Positions 31,703 to 39,478 of a stretch of DNA of 48,137 nt are shown here, in pieces. The position numbers and the translations under genes were made by a program. Numbering within the stretch: position 1 is the stretch's first letter; the number at the start of each line of letters is the position of its first letter. The notes under the pieces are model-generated. The model saw only the letters and a list, made by a program, of their open reading frames with translations, did not search any database and was not told the origin of the DNA. Source of the DNA: Candidatus Ancaeobacter aquaticus (lineage in GTDB: Bacteria > Auribacterota > Ancaeobacteria > Ancaeobacterales > Ancaeobacteraceae). The stretch spans positions 1 through 48,137 of the forward strand of contig JAVCCP010000033.1 in assembly GCA_030765405.1 (NCBI GenBank), given 5' to 3'.

Positions 31703-33589
31703 TTATTCGAGCCTGAGATCGTCTACCCAGATTATAGAATCCATCATAGGCTTTTTAGAACGCATACCGATCATGATTTTCCTGACTTTACTGAGATCGA
31801 TACCGGCAGATTGATCTTTTCCTCGTCTTTTCACTAATGTAAAATCCTCAGAATTTAAATAGAGGGTTTGAGGTCTCCATCCATACCCTTCGAGATCAAT
31901 TGACTTGCTTTCTGATACATTCCCCTTATTGTCAACAATACGGATAAATAACTCATTAGATGAGTTATCTGTATAAAGCCAGAAACGTAACGTGGTAAAT
32001 AAACTCCAATCCTGCAATTCCATAAAAGGTCTTGATGTAAATCCTTGCGCATTAATAAACTTTGGTTTTTTTGATACAGGAATTTTCATTCCATCGGAAT
32101 CAGTAGCCATTGATATGAATTTTCTATCTTTATCCTTAGTATGGTCCTCACTCGCAACCATTGCATCAATCTCTTTTTTTGATTTCTTCTTTTCTTTAAT
32201 ATGAGGAATAAAAAGGAGCCGCATAGATTTTTTGCCCGATTTAGCCCTGTTATAATCAAGGACACGGGTAAAAACACAGTTTTTTGACCGTACCTTATTA
32301 GCAAGATATGCAGTGATAAATTTCGGTATTTCGTACTCAAAATTATCTATAACAGGAGTGAAATAAAACATTTTGCTGATATTTACTTTTGTAGCAAAGA
32401 CATCTACATTTGCTTCATCTACATTGAGACTCCCTGTCATCAGAAACGGATTTAATTTCAATTTAGAATATATATACCATGCCGTTGAGGATACACATAA
32501 TGGCTCATCCTGCATTTGCCATCCGCCATATGCGGGAGTCCCCGGATTTGAAGCATAGGGTAAACCCATTGTACCAGGGTGCGCGGGACTGTCTGTGAGT
32601 GCCCTGGCAAGTTCATTCGTATAAAAATCACCTTCTTCTTCACGACCAGCCACATAGCACGCTATCGCCATCTGCCCTGTCCCTTCAAACCATACCGCAT
32701 CCTTGTCTGGATATGGACTTTCTTCATAGGTACTGCCAAAATCCACACCTTCTACTTCAATATCTTTAAACTTATAATATTTCTTTGTGAGCGCTACTTT
32801 TTTTACAAAATCTAGCCCTTCTGCATACATGGTCCCAAGACTTGCAATCGACCAGGTAACAACATCAGTCGCAAAGTTCGGGTCATATCTTCCGTTAATA
32901 AAATGTTTTTCGCTTGGCACCCAGGTACATCTTTTGAGCCACTCATGAATTTTTTGTGCCATGATCCTGTATCGGGGTTTACCGGTAAGAACAGAAAAAT
33001 CACGAAACGCGGAAAAAGCATCAACATTATGCTCGGTACTCATCCAATAAAAATCCATTTCCTGCCCACCCGTTAACCCTCCTTCAATGCCTTCAAGAGA
33101 CATCATCCATTTTGATAACGCCGTAGCAAGGGGGATATATTTCTTATCACCTGTTTCCTGTATATAAAAATTAATAGCGGTAAGGAGCCATGCATTCGGG
33201 CCAACGGCAAAATGATACGCGCCGCGTGCACCGGTCGACAAATACATATCCGCATACCCGATAAATTTACCTTTGAGTATTTGCTCATCATGTTTTTCAA
33301 CGAAAAAATCGAGAACCTTTTTTGCGCGAGGAATATCGTCAAATGCTACGTAGACAATAACAGCGAGTGCCTGATCATACACAAAACAAATACCTTCTGT
33401 CCCTTCACGGGTAGAGACTAAACCATTACGGTTTTGTACCGCGCAAAACCACTTATATGCTTTATAAAGATCTCCACTTTGATCTTTCGTTAATTCTCTA
33501 AGATATGCATGAGCGGATGTATGCACTATTATAAGCGACGAAACAATAAAGAAAAAAGAAAGTATTATAGTAGTTAATTTTCTTTTCAT
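31703..33589 (-). CDS. Secreted glycoside-hydrolase-like protein with C-terminal CBM-like domain
   Basis: A 628-residue exported protein. Signal peptide 1-28 ends in AHA. Residues 45-390 look like a six-hairpin (alpha/alpha) barrel: YDQALAVIVYVAFDD, NAWLLTAINFY, TEHNVDAF (about 186) and WFEGTGQMAIACY (about 300). Residues 410-628 look like a beta-sandwich carbohydrate-binding domain ending in IIWVDDLRLE, similar in style to the CBM-like proteins encoded just upstream. The barrel motifs match the C-terminal barrel of the giant protein, so the two are probably related. Substrate unknown; a periplasmic or surface glycan is inferred. Ribosome site AAGG lies 7 nt before the ATG. No terminator is obvious after the stop, so some read-through into the giant gene is possible. 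Confidence 0.8.
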   Translation of the reverse strand: MKRKLTTIILSFFFIVSSLIIVHTSAHAYLRELTKDQSGDLYKAYKWFCAVQNRNGLVSTREGTEGICFVYDQALAVIVYVAFDDIPRAKKVLDFFVEKHDEQILKGKFIGYADMYLSTGARGAYHFAVGPNAWLLTAINFYIQETGDKKYIPLATALSKWMMSLEGIEGGLTGGQEMDFYWMSTEHNVDAFSAFRDFSVLTGKPRYRIMAQKIHEWLKRCTWVPSEKHFINGRYDPNFATDVVTWSIASLGTMYAEGLDFVKKVALTKKYYKFKDIEVEGVDFGSTYEESPYPDKDAVWFEGTGQMAIACYVAGREEEGDFYTNELARALTDSPAHPGTMGLPYASNPGTPAYGGWQMQDEPLCVSSTAWYIYSKLKLNPFLMTGSLNVDEANVDVFATKVNISKMFYFTPVIDNFEYEIPKFITAYLANKVRSKNCVFTRVLDYNRAKSGKKSMRLLFIPHIKEKKKSKKEIDAMVASEDHTKDKDRKFISMATDSDGMKIPVSKKPKFINAQGFTSRPFMELQDWSLFTTLRFWLYTDNSSNELFIRIVDNKGNVSESKSIDLEGYGWRPQTLYLNSEDFTLVKRRGKDQSAGIDLSKVRKIMIGMRSKKPMMDSIIWVDDLRLE

Positions 33590-33640
33590 CGTAATACCTT
33601 AAAACCTTTCCAAAATTCTTTTGATTATTTTTTGCTTTTA

Positions 33641-33673
33641 GTCTTTTGTCTGTGGTCTCTTGTCTGGTGTCTG
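33641..33673. repeat. Short GTCT-rich degenerate tandem repeat
   Basis: Five GTCT units in 33 bases, mostly preceded by TT, GG or TG, lie in the 89-bp gap between the glycosidase-like gene and the CBM-like gene upstream of it. No hairpin or ORF explains them. They look like a degenerate simple repeat. Confidence 0.6.
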
Positions 33674-33678
33674 TTTTT

Positions 33679-34413
33679 TTATTTTATAAACTCTATATCG
33701 TCTATAAATATGGCACTTCCTCGCGTATTGCCCACATTATCCCCTATTTCTATACCTATGGAAACAAGCTGCGAAAGGTTAAGCGTTCTTTGAACATACC
33801 CTTCCATTTTTTGTTTTACTTCATTTAAATTAACGAGTACCCGTTTCCATTTAGCGTCTGCAACACCCTCATCCGGCGTAAATATTGTTACCGGCATATA
33901 ATTTTCTGCCTGTGCATCCCTAAATATTATCTTGAAATTTTCTCCGCCATGAGTCCCCATAACCCAGAAAGATAAGTAGGTATACCGACTCACGTCTAAT
34001 GGACGAATCCCTATCGGATCTTTGGAAATATCTGTCACAGGACCCAAATTCATACTAAAACAGCCCCATGTCTTTTTAGATCTTATCCCATTGACAATAC
34101 GATAACTCCCCCAGCCGGTATGCACATACTTTGGATCAAACTGTGGATCGAACGGACCGATACGCCTTGTGTAAGGATAGCAGGATCCCCATGCTTCAAA
34201 TCGCGTATCAAGAAAACAGCTCGGTTCAGACTCAAAATCAGCCACAATAATTCTTTGAGGCCGATATTTCCCTCCTATCCCAACTGCTTCGGTCAACGCC
34301 GCAGACTGAATCTTCGAATCTTTTGACGGTTCAGATGAAGATTCTTTTTCTTCACTCCATCCTGTTGTCACCAGTAACAGTACTAATGAAAAAGTTATTA
34401 TGGTCTTTTTCAT
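33679..34413 (-). CDS. Secreted CBM-like beta-sandwich protein, paralogue 1
   Basis: Exported protein of 244 residues from the chosen start. An ATG six codons further upstream exists, but GGAG lies 7 nt before the one at 34413, and a clean signal peptide (MKKTIITFSLVLLLVTTGWS) begins there. The mature part is one predicted beta-sandwich like carbohydrate-binding modules, opening with IIVADFES and closing with IFIDDIEFIK. It shares many blocks with the next gene upstream: FWVMGTHGGENFKIIFRDAQ against FWVKGDRGGEMFRVFFRD, and IGDNVGNTRG against FGTNVGNAEG. The two arose by duplication. A 21-nt gap separates them, suggesting one transcript. Binding target unknown; no catalytic motif seen. Confidence 0.8.
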   Translation of the reverse strand: MKKTIITFSLVLLLVTTGWSEEKESSSEPSKDSKIQSAALTEAVGIGGKYRPQRIIVADFESEPSCFLDTRFEAWGSCYPYTRRIGPFDPQFDPKYVHTGWGSYRIVNGIRSKKTWGCFSMNLGPVTDISKDPIGIRPLDVSRYTYLSFWVMGTHGGENFKIIFRDAQAENYMPVTIFTPDEGVADAKWKRVLVNLNEVKQKMEGYVQRTLNLSQLVSIGIEIGDNVGNTRGSAIFIDDIEFIK

Positions 34414-34434
34414 AACATAACTCCATATCATGTT

Positions 34435-35271
34435 TTATTGAGCTTTATCTTCCTGTTTTGGATATACCTTTAACTTAACGCCTTCACCCACTTCATATTT
34501 TGAGAAATGAATATCGTCTATGTAAAATATATTGCCTTCAGCGTTACCGACATTTGTCCCAAATTCAAGACCGATCTGGTCAAGCAAAGTCAAATCAACA
34601 TATTCTACGACCCTTTTCAGGGGTATTACCACTTTTGTCCATTGTGTGGAGATTCCACCCGGAAACGGTTCAAGTGTTACCTGCGGGAAATAATCTTCTG
34701 CTCGGCCATCTCTAAAAAATACGCGAAACATTTCACCGCCTCTATCACCCTTAACCCAGAAAATAAGACTTTTGTAAGCGCTGACATTTAATGATTTTAT
34801 TCTAATAGGTATTACATCAGCATCAACGATCTTTCCAAGGTCAAATGATAATGTCGCCCACCTGACACGATCAACCGAATAGCCGTTTACACAACGAAAT
34901 GATTGCCCTCCGGCATGAACATTCTTTGGAGTGAACCCCTGTGTGGTTTTACTGTAATACCACCCATGAGGAACTTCTTTGTTATCCCAGTCAGGTTCGC
35001 CACCACCAAACACCCCAACGTTTCCACCGAGGTTGTTCGGAAATGATTCAAAATCTGCAACAATAATCGTTGCGGGAAGTAGCTCTTCTGGAATTTCTGT
35101 TGCACGAGCATGTTTTCGCGCACGCATCTCCTGCTTTAACTTTTTTTGCGCCTTCCGTGCTTTTCTGTCTGCAGTTAATGTTTTTTGTATCTCCCCTTCA
35201 GTAAAACCATATTCACAGATTACCGCAGAGAAAATCAAAATACTTAATGATACTACAATAATTTTTTTCAT
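34435..35271 (-). CDS. Secreted CBM-like beta-sandwich protein, paralogue 2
   Basis: Exported protein of 278 residues from the ATG at 35271, chosen because GGAG lies 7 nt upstream and the signal peptide (MKKIIVVSLSILIFSAVIC) starts there; an ATG nine codons earlier lacks these. After a basic linker rich in Lys, Arg and Ala (about residues 35-60), the beta-sandwich begins with TIIVADFESF and ends with IFYIDDIHFSKYE. It is the paralogue of the following gene and the first gene of the likely operon paralogue 2, paralogue 1, glycosidase-like. Carbohydrate binding is inferred from fold style and neighbours. Confidence 0.8.
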   Translation of the reverse strand: MKKIIVVSLSILIFSAVICEYGFTEGEIQKTLTADRKARKAQKKLKQEMRARKHARATEIPEELLPATIIVADFESFPNNLGGNVGVFGGGEPDWDNKEVPHGWYYSKTTQGFTPKNVHAGGQSFRCVNGYSVDRVRWATLSFDLGKIVDADVIPIRIKSLNVSAYKSLIFWVKGDRGGEMFRVFFRDGRAEDYFPQVTLEPFPGGISTQWTKVVIPLKRVVEYVDLTLLDQIGLEFGTNVGNAEGNIFYIDDIHFSKYEVGEGVKLKVYPKQEDKAQ

Positions 35272-35298
35272 GTCATATCTCCGTGTTATCAATAGCAT

Positions 35299-35325
35299 AG
35301 TATATTATTTTGCTGATATTTACAA
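35299..35325 (-). promoter_or_regulatory. Possible promoter of the CBM/glycosidase-like operon
   Basis: TATACT at 35304-35299 is a good -10 box, giving a start about 20 nt before the first ATG. The best -35 (TTGTAA, 35325-35320) is only 15 nt away, so the assignment is weak. Confidence 0.3.
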
Positions 35326-35386
35326 ATGCAATATACACTAAAATTCCCATACGCCTCTTATGACGCACACCATATAAAAAAGTTCT

Positions 35387-35938
35387 CTATTTCTTTTCCC
35401 AGATAACATGCCCGTCAGCATACAAGACATTAACCCCATGATTATGAGGATAAAAACCGTCTGAACTTCTGCACATAAAAACAGGAACCGAGCCGGTACC
35501 GGTATCACCGCGCGCCGTTTTACCGCCCACATTTTTATAATATAAATTTCGCGGATTTGTCGGATAATAGGTGTTAAAATCCGGATAATAAAAATAGTAC
35601 ATGTCACCTGGATTATCAGTCTTTGTGTGCGTACACTTAAAAACATCTGTTGAGTCTGTTTTTACATAATTCCCCAACTTTGCGCTAAAACCGTTAACCG
35701 CGCCCTCAGGATTAGCATTATCGATGTACGGATAATAACCGTCGTAATCTGTAGCATAAGCCTGGATAGCGTATGCAAGATTTTTCAACCTGCTTGCGCA
35801 TTGTGCTTTTAATGCAGCCTGTCTGGCAAAATTAAGCGCGGGAAGAAGTATGCCTATAAGGATAATGATTATGCCTATAACGACCAATAACTCCATCAAG
35901 GCAAATGCATTTTGTTTTGGATTCTGTTTACGTACCAT
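35387..35938 (-). CDS. Type II secretion/type IV-like pseudopilin with H-X9-DG motif
   Basis: A 183-residue prepilin-like protein. After a short basic leader the N-terminal motif reads AFALMELLVVIGIIIILIGI: hydrophobic helix with Glu at +5, but Ala instead of the usual Gly before the prepilin peptidase cut (Ala11/Phe12). The C-terminus has HNHGVNVLYADG (His165, Asp175-Gly176), the H-X9-DG motif of the large PVC-type pseudopilin family, whose role is thought to lie in secretion or surface structures. No other secretion-system genes are adjacent. It lies just upstream of the CBM-like operon, and a strong terminator isolates it from the Cys-rich gene beyond. Confidence 0.88.
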   Translation of the reverse strand: MVRKQNPKQNAFALMELLVVIGIIIILIGILLPALNFARQAALKAQCASRLKNLAYAIQAYATDYDGYYPYIDNANPEGAVNGFSAKLGNYVKTDSTDVFKCTHTKTDNPGDMYYFYYPDFNTYYPTNPRNLYYKNVGGKTARGDTGTGSVPVFMCRSSDGFYPHNHGVNVLYADGHVIWEKK

Positions 35939-35960
35939 TATATATCTCTTGTTGAACAGT

Positions 35961-36004
35961 AAAAAAAAATCCCCTCCGATTCATTATAAATCAGAGGGGA
36001 TTTT
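35961..36004. terminator. Strong bidirectional-looking intrinsic terminator
   Basis: The stem ATCCCCTC (35969-35976) pairs with GAGGGGAT (35994-36001), extended inward by GATT/AATC and outward by A:T pairs. On the minus strand it is followed by a run of nine Ts, so it terminates the Cys-rich gene that ends at 36022; on the plus strand only four Ts follow. Confidence 0.9.
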
Positions 36005-36021
36005 ATATTTCACTTACTCAA

Positions 36022-36531
36022 TTATTTACCTTCTGAGCATTTCTGAACACATGTTGTGCCACAGCGTGTTTCGCATGAGAGCGAATCTTGTTTGCAAATA
36101 CTTGGGCATTTTTTACCTTCAAAAGCCCGCGCTAATAAATCAAACGGTGTATCTTTATACATTTTGTCTTTAGGAATTTGCGGAACCCAGAATGTAAATA
36201 CATCTGTTATCCCGGCCATCGTTCTGGTGAATGCATCTAAACCACCCCACGCAATGTCATCACAACCTTGACCGAACTCTGTTTTATCATGAATCGCACC
36301 ACCGGCAGGAATAAAAATCACTGTCCACCCAAATACTGCATTCAAAAAACCTCTACCAAATCTATCGGCTTCAGAATAAAACGGCAGTTTATCTATTTCG
36401 ATTCCAGTTGCAGGGCTTTTTGATTCCACGCAACACGCTTTTTGACAATCAGGACCACAAGCGGCAAACACAACACTTGCGGCAATAAACATTGCAACTA
36501 CAAATACTCCCAGAACAGAAAAACGTTTCAT
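36022..36531 (-). CDS. Small exported Cys-rich protein, possibly TIGR04073-like
   Basis: A 169-residue protein with signal peptide (MKRFSVLGVFVVAMFIAASV, cut near VFA). Cysteines cluster at both ends: CGPDCQKACC after the cut and about eight in the last 35 residues (CPSICKQ, CETRCGTTC). The middle, GRGFLNAVFGWTVIF through AGITDVFTFWVP, resembles the exosortase-associated TIGR04073 family (RG.xNxxxGW start, Gly-rich turn, GxxDVxTF end), though that match is from memory. No exosortase gene is in the window. Ribosome site AAAGGAG 6 nt before the ATG is strong, implying good expression. The function is unknown. Confidence 0.7.
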   Translation of the reverse strand: MKRFSVLGVFVVAMFIAASVVFAACGPDCQKACCVESKSPATGIEIDKLPFYSEADRFGRGFLNAVFGWTVIFIPAGGAIHDKTEFGQGCDDIAWGGLDAFTRTMAGITDVFTFWVPQIPKDKMYKDTPFDLLARAFEGKKCPSICKQDSLSCETRCGTTCVQKCSEGK

Positions 36532-36590
36532 ACACTACTCCTTTCTGTTAATTATTAAGTGTATATATTAGTATATTTAAATCGAGATAG

Positions 36591-36618
36591 ATGATAGCAT
36601 GTATATTGTTTTCTGCAA
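36591..36618 (-). promoter_or_regulatory. Possible promoter of the Cys-rich protein gene
   Basis: TTGCAG (36618-36613), 16 nt, TATCAT (36596-36591) on the minus strand, giving a leader of about 50 nt. The -10 is good and the -35 moderate. Confidence 0.35.
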
Positions 36619-36667
36619 GTAAAATTAAACTTATTTTGTAATAAGTGAACCAACAGTGGCATGTAGG

Positions 36668-36685
36668 GCAGGGCTTCAGCCCTGC
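36668..36685. repeat. REP-like palindrome
   Basis: A perfect 7-bp GC-rich stem (GCAGGGC and GCCCTGC) with loop TTCA, preceded by TAGG, in the divergent gap upstream of the RNase R gene. No T-run follows. Its look is that of the short palindromic repeats scattered between genes in many bacteria; no second copy was seen in this window. Confidence 0.5.
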
Positions 36686-36747
36686 AGAATATTTAACAGT
36701 CTCTGTTCACTCACTTCTTATCTTTTTTATAGAAAGCAGCTACTTGA

Positions 36748-38880
36748 ATGATAGATAAAAAAAGAATTATAGATTTCATGAAAAGCCCCGCTTTCCAACC
36801 GATGGAAAAGACTGAGCTTTCAAAACACCTCTCTATTACAACAAGTGAGAAGAAAACATTTCGTAATCTCCTCAAAAATTTGGTCCTGGACGGAACACTA
36901 ATAAAAATCAAAAATAATTATTACACGCTTCCGGATAAAACAGGATTAGTCGTCGGTATACTACGCGCACATGAAAACGGTTTTGGCTTTGTTATTCCCG
37001 AAGATGAAACTATCGAAGATGTTTTCATCCCCCAGCACGGCATGTCTACTGCTATGAATAATGATAAGGTACTCGTCCGAATAGACCAATCATATAGCAG
37101 TAAAAAGAAACAGGAAACAAAGAACCTTTCACATAGCGGATTAATTATCCGTATTATTGAAAGAAATAACGCAACGATCGTAGGAACGCTTTCAAAAAGT
37201 AAAAAATTCTTTTTTGTAATTCCTGATAACCCTAAATTGTTTCATGATGTATATATTTCACCAGACGCAACAATGGGGGCAAAGCAACATGATAAAGTTG
37301 TGGTAAAAATAACCGGATGGCCGTCAAAACATGTCAATCCTGAAGGTGAAATAATTGAGAGACTCGGCTCATCAAATGATCCGCAGATAGATGTTCTCTC
37401 TGTTATAAAAAGTTATAATCTCCCGCTCACTTTTCCCGATAAAGTAATAAGTGAATCTGAACAGATACCTCTGACAGCTCCTCCTCCGGAAACTATTGGC
37501 AGAATTGATTTAAGAAAACTTACCACTATTACAATTGATCCCGATGATGCTAAAGATTATGATGATGCGGTATCACTCGAAACAAGGCCTGACGGCACGA
37601 CTATTTTGGGCGTACACATTGCGGATGTTTCATATTATGTAAAACCGCTTTCAGCGCTTGACTGTGAAGCACGACAAAGAGCAAACAGTGTCTACCTTCC
37701 TGATAGAGTCATCCCTATGCTTCCACCGCGACTATCTAATAACATTTGCAGTCTGAAAGAAAAAGAAAACCGCCTGACAAAATCGGTCTTCATACATTAT
37801 AGTGAAGACGGTACTATACAAAAATGCGAGTTTCATAACGCAGTTATATGTTCTTCAAAACGTTTTACGTATAAAGAAGTTTTAAATATCCTAAAAAAAG
37901 ATAAAGAGTTATGTCAAGAAAATCGCTCACTCGTACCCCTTATTAAATCCCTGGGAAGTTTTACCAGAAAGCTTCATGCAAAACGTGTCGAGCGCGGAAC
38001 AATAGAACTCAACTTACCTGAAATAAAGGTACGCCTAGACTCTCACGGCAAAGCGATCGGCATTGAACGCATAGAAAGCGATATAGCACACTCACTTATT
38101 GAAGAATGTATGCTTGCAGCAAATGAAGCGGTATCGCGGCACATATCAAATAGAGGGTTACCGACAATTTACCGTGTACATGATTTCCCCGCTGTAGAGG
38201 ATCTTGAAGAATTTGCAGTGCTCGCAAAAGAATATGGACATCAGTTCAACACAGGGCATATAGATTCAAAACAGTTTCAAAAAATCTTAAGCAAAGTAAA
38301 AAACAAGCCGGAAGAGCACATAATCAACATCGGCCTCTTGCGTTCTCTGCGTGTAGCAGAATACAGCCCGAAAAATATTGGACATTTTGCGCTTGCAATA
38401 CAGTTTTACTCACACTTCACATCTCCTATACGGCGATATCCTGATCTCATTGTTCACCGTATTTTGGATAGGCTCATAACAAAATCAGACCAATACTGCT
38501 ATGACCCTCAAGAACTTAAAATCATATCAAAGCACTGCTCTACCACAGAAAGAACGGCCGCTGATGCAGAGCAAGAAGTAGTCACCCTAAAAAAACTGCA
38601 ATTCTTGCAATCTATTTACCAAAAGAAGCAAAACACAAAACTATCAGGGGTAATTACCTCAATTAAAAACCACGGTTTTTTTGTTGAACTAACTGAGTAT
38701 ATAACAAGCGGTTTTGTTAGAGTTTCTTCGTTGAAAGACGACTATTATACGGTAGACCTCAAAAAGCAGGAGTTTGTCGGCCGCAGAAGAAAAAGAAAAT
38801 TTAAACTAGGGCAAAAAATTACGGTAAGAATTGAGCAGATTGATCTCTATAAAAAACAGATAGATTTTGTTCCGGTTTAA
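36748..38880 (+). CDS. rnr: Ribonuclease R
   Basis: A 3'-5' exoribonuclease of the RNB family that degrades structured RNA hydrolytically in the cytoplasm. The 710 residues follow the family order: winged-helix N-terminus (1-60), cold-shock/OB domains (about 65-230), RNB catalytic domain (about 250-590) with the Asp cluster TIDPDDAKDYDDAV (262-275) that binds the metal ions, the late RNB signature SHFTSPIRRYPDLIVHR (near 560) and a C-terminal S1 domain (about 632-710). No strong Shine-Dalgarno precedes the ATG at 36748, but the first residues already match the family, so the start is kept. It is the only plus-strand gene between 3 and 44 kb and converges on the acetyltransferase gene 13 bp away. 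Confidence 0.96.
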   Translation: MIDKKRIIDFMKSPAFQPMEKTELSKHLSITTSEKKTFRNLLKNLVLDGTLIKIKNNYYTLPDKTGLVVGILRAHENGFGFVIPEDETIEDVFIPQHGMSTAMNNDKVLVRIDQSYSSKKKQETKNLSHSGLIIRIIERNNATIVGTLSKSKKFFFVIPDNPKLFHDVYISPDATMGAKQHDKVVVKITGWPSKHVNPEGEIIERLGSSNDPQIDVLSVIKSYNLPLTFPDKVISESEQIPLTAPPPETIGRIDLRKLTTITIDPDDAKDYDDAVSLETRPDGTTILGVHIADVSYYVKPLSALDCEARQRANSVYLPDRVIPMLPPRLSNNICSLKEKENRLTKSVFIHYSEDGTIQKCEFHNAVICSSKRFTYKEVLNILKKDKELCQENRSLVPLIKSLGSFTRKLHAKRVERGTIELNLPEIKVRLDSHGKAIGIERIESDIAHSLIEECMLAANEAVSRHISNRGLPTIYRVHDFPAVEDLEEFAVLAKEYGHQFNTGHIDSKQFQKILSKVKNKPEEHIINIGLLRSLRVAEYSPKNIGHFALAIQFYSHFTSPIRRYPDLIVHRILDRLITKSDQYCYDPQELKIISKHCSTTERTAADAEQEVVTLKKLQFLQSIYQKKQNTKLSGVITSIKNHGFFVELTEYITSGFVRVSSLKDDYYTVDLKKQEFVGRRRKRKFKLGQKITVRIEQIDLYKKQIDFVPV

Positions 38881-38893
38881 CTCGCGTTTCTCA

Positions 38894-39397
38894 TCAACCG
38901 GTACGTTTTTTTGAGGATAATAGAGGTTTTTTAGATCGTTTTTTTGTTATCTCGTATTGCAAAGCGATTTCATCGCATTCGGGAAATTTCGGACATTTAG
39001 CGCATTCCCCCCAGATCTTTTTAGGAAGATCTTCTTTAGACGTTTCCGTAAAACCGAATTTCTTAAAGAAAAGAGGAATGCTGGTTAAAACAAAAACACG
39101 GTTAATGCCAAGTTCCTGCGCTTCTTTAGCGCACGCATTAATGAGTAACAAACCAATACCCTTACCAATGTATCCGTCATGTACGGCAAGAGACTTAATT
39201 TCCGCAAGATCAATCCAATCAATAGCAAGCGCGCCACACCCGACCACTTTACCCTTAGAAACACACACGAAATAATTTCTAATATTTTCATATAATTCTG
39301 ACAGGGATCGCGGAAGCATCATTTCTTTTTTTGCATAATGCATAATAAGATTATGTATCTCTTTAGCTTCACTTAATTTTGCTTTTCGTATAATCAT
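38894..39397 (-). CDS. GNAT acetyltransferase resembling N-acetylglutamate synthase
   Basis: A 167-residue GNAT-fold protein. The N-terminal MLPRS and YFVC segments and the acetyl-CoA loop region (VHDGYIGKGIGLLLI, about 73-87) match the short N-acetylglutamate-synthase-like acetyltransferases that begin arginine synthesis in some bacteria. The C-terminal CAKCPKFPECDEIA cluster is also found in that group. Enzyme identity is inferred; no other arg gene is nearby. It is the last gene of the minus-strand cluster, 82 nt after the DUF362 gene, and ends in a basic tail of unknown use. Confidence 0.75.
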   Translation of the reverse strand: MIIRKAKLSEAKEIHNLIMHYAKKEMMLPRSLSELYENIRNYFVCVSKGKVVGCGALAIDWIDLAEIKSLAVHDGYIGKGIGLLLINACAKEAQELGINRVFVLTSIPLFFKKFGFTETSKEDLPKKIWGECAKCPKFPECDEIALQYEITKKRSKKPLLSSKKRTG

Positions 39398-39434
39398 ATT
39401 ATTTATCCCTATCTACAAACCTCTCGTGAAATCT

Positions 39435-39453
39435 GTTTTTGCAAGGCAAAAAC
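39435..39453. other. Perfect hairpin in the DUF362-GNAT gap
   Basis: GTTTTTGC and GCAAAAAC form an 8-bp stem with loop AAG. No T-run follows on the minus strand, so it is not a clear terminator; it may stabilise or process the transcript. Confidence 0.4.
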
Positions 39454-39478
39454 CAGGCACCTAAAAGAAGTAGCGAAG

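Noticed and set aside
38872-38901. CCGGTT/AACCGG inverted pair at the RNase R stop followed by Ts
   Set aside because: The 6-bp stem has an 18-nt loop and its 3' arm overlaps the convergent gene, so it is too weak to call a terminator.
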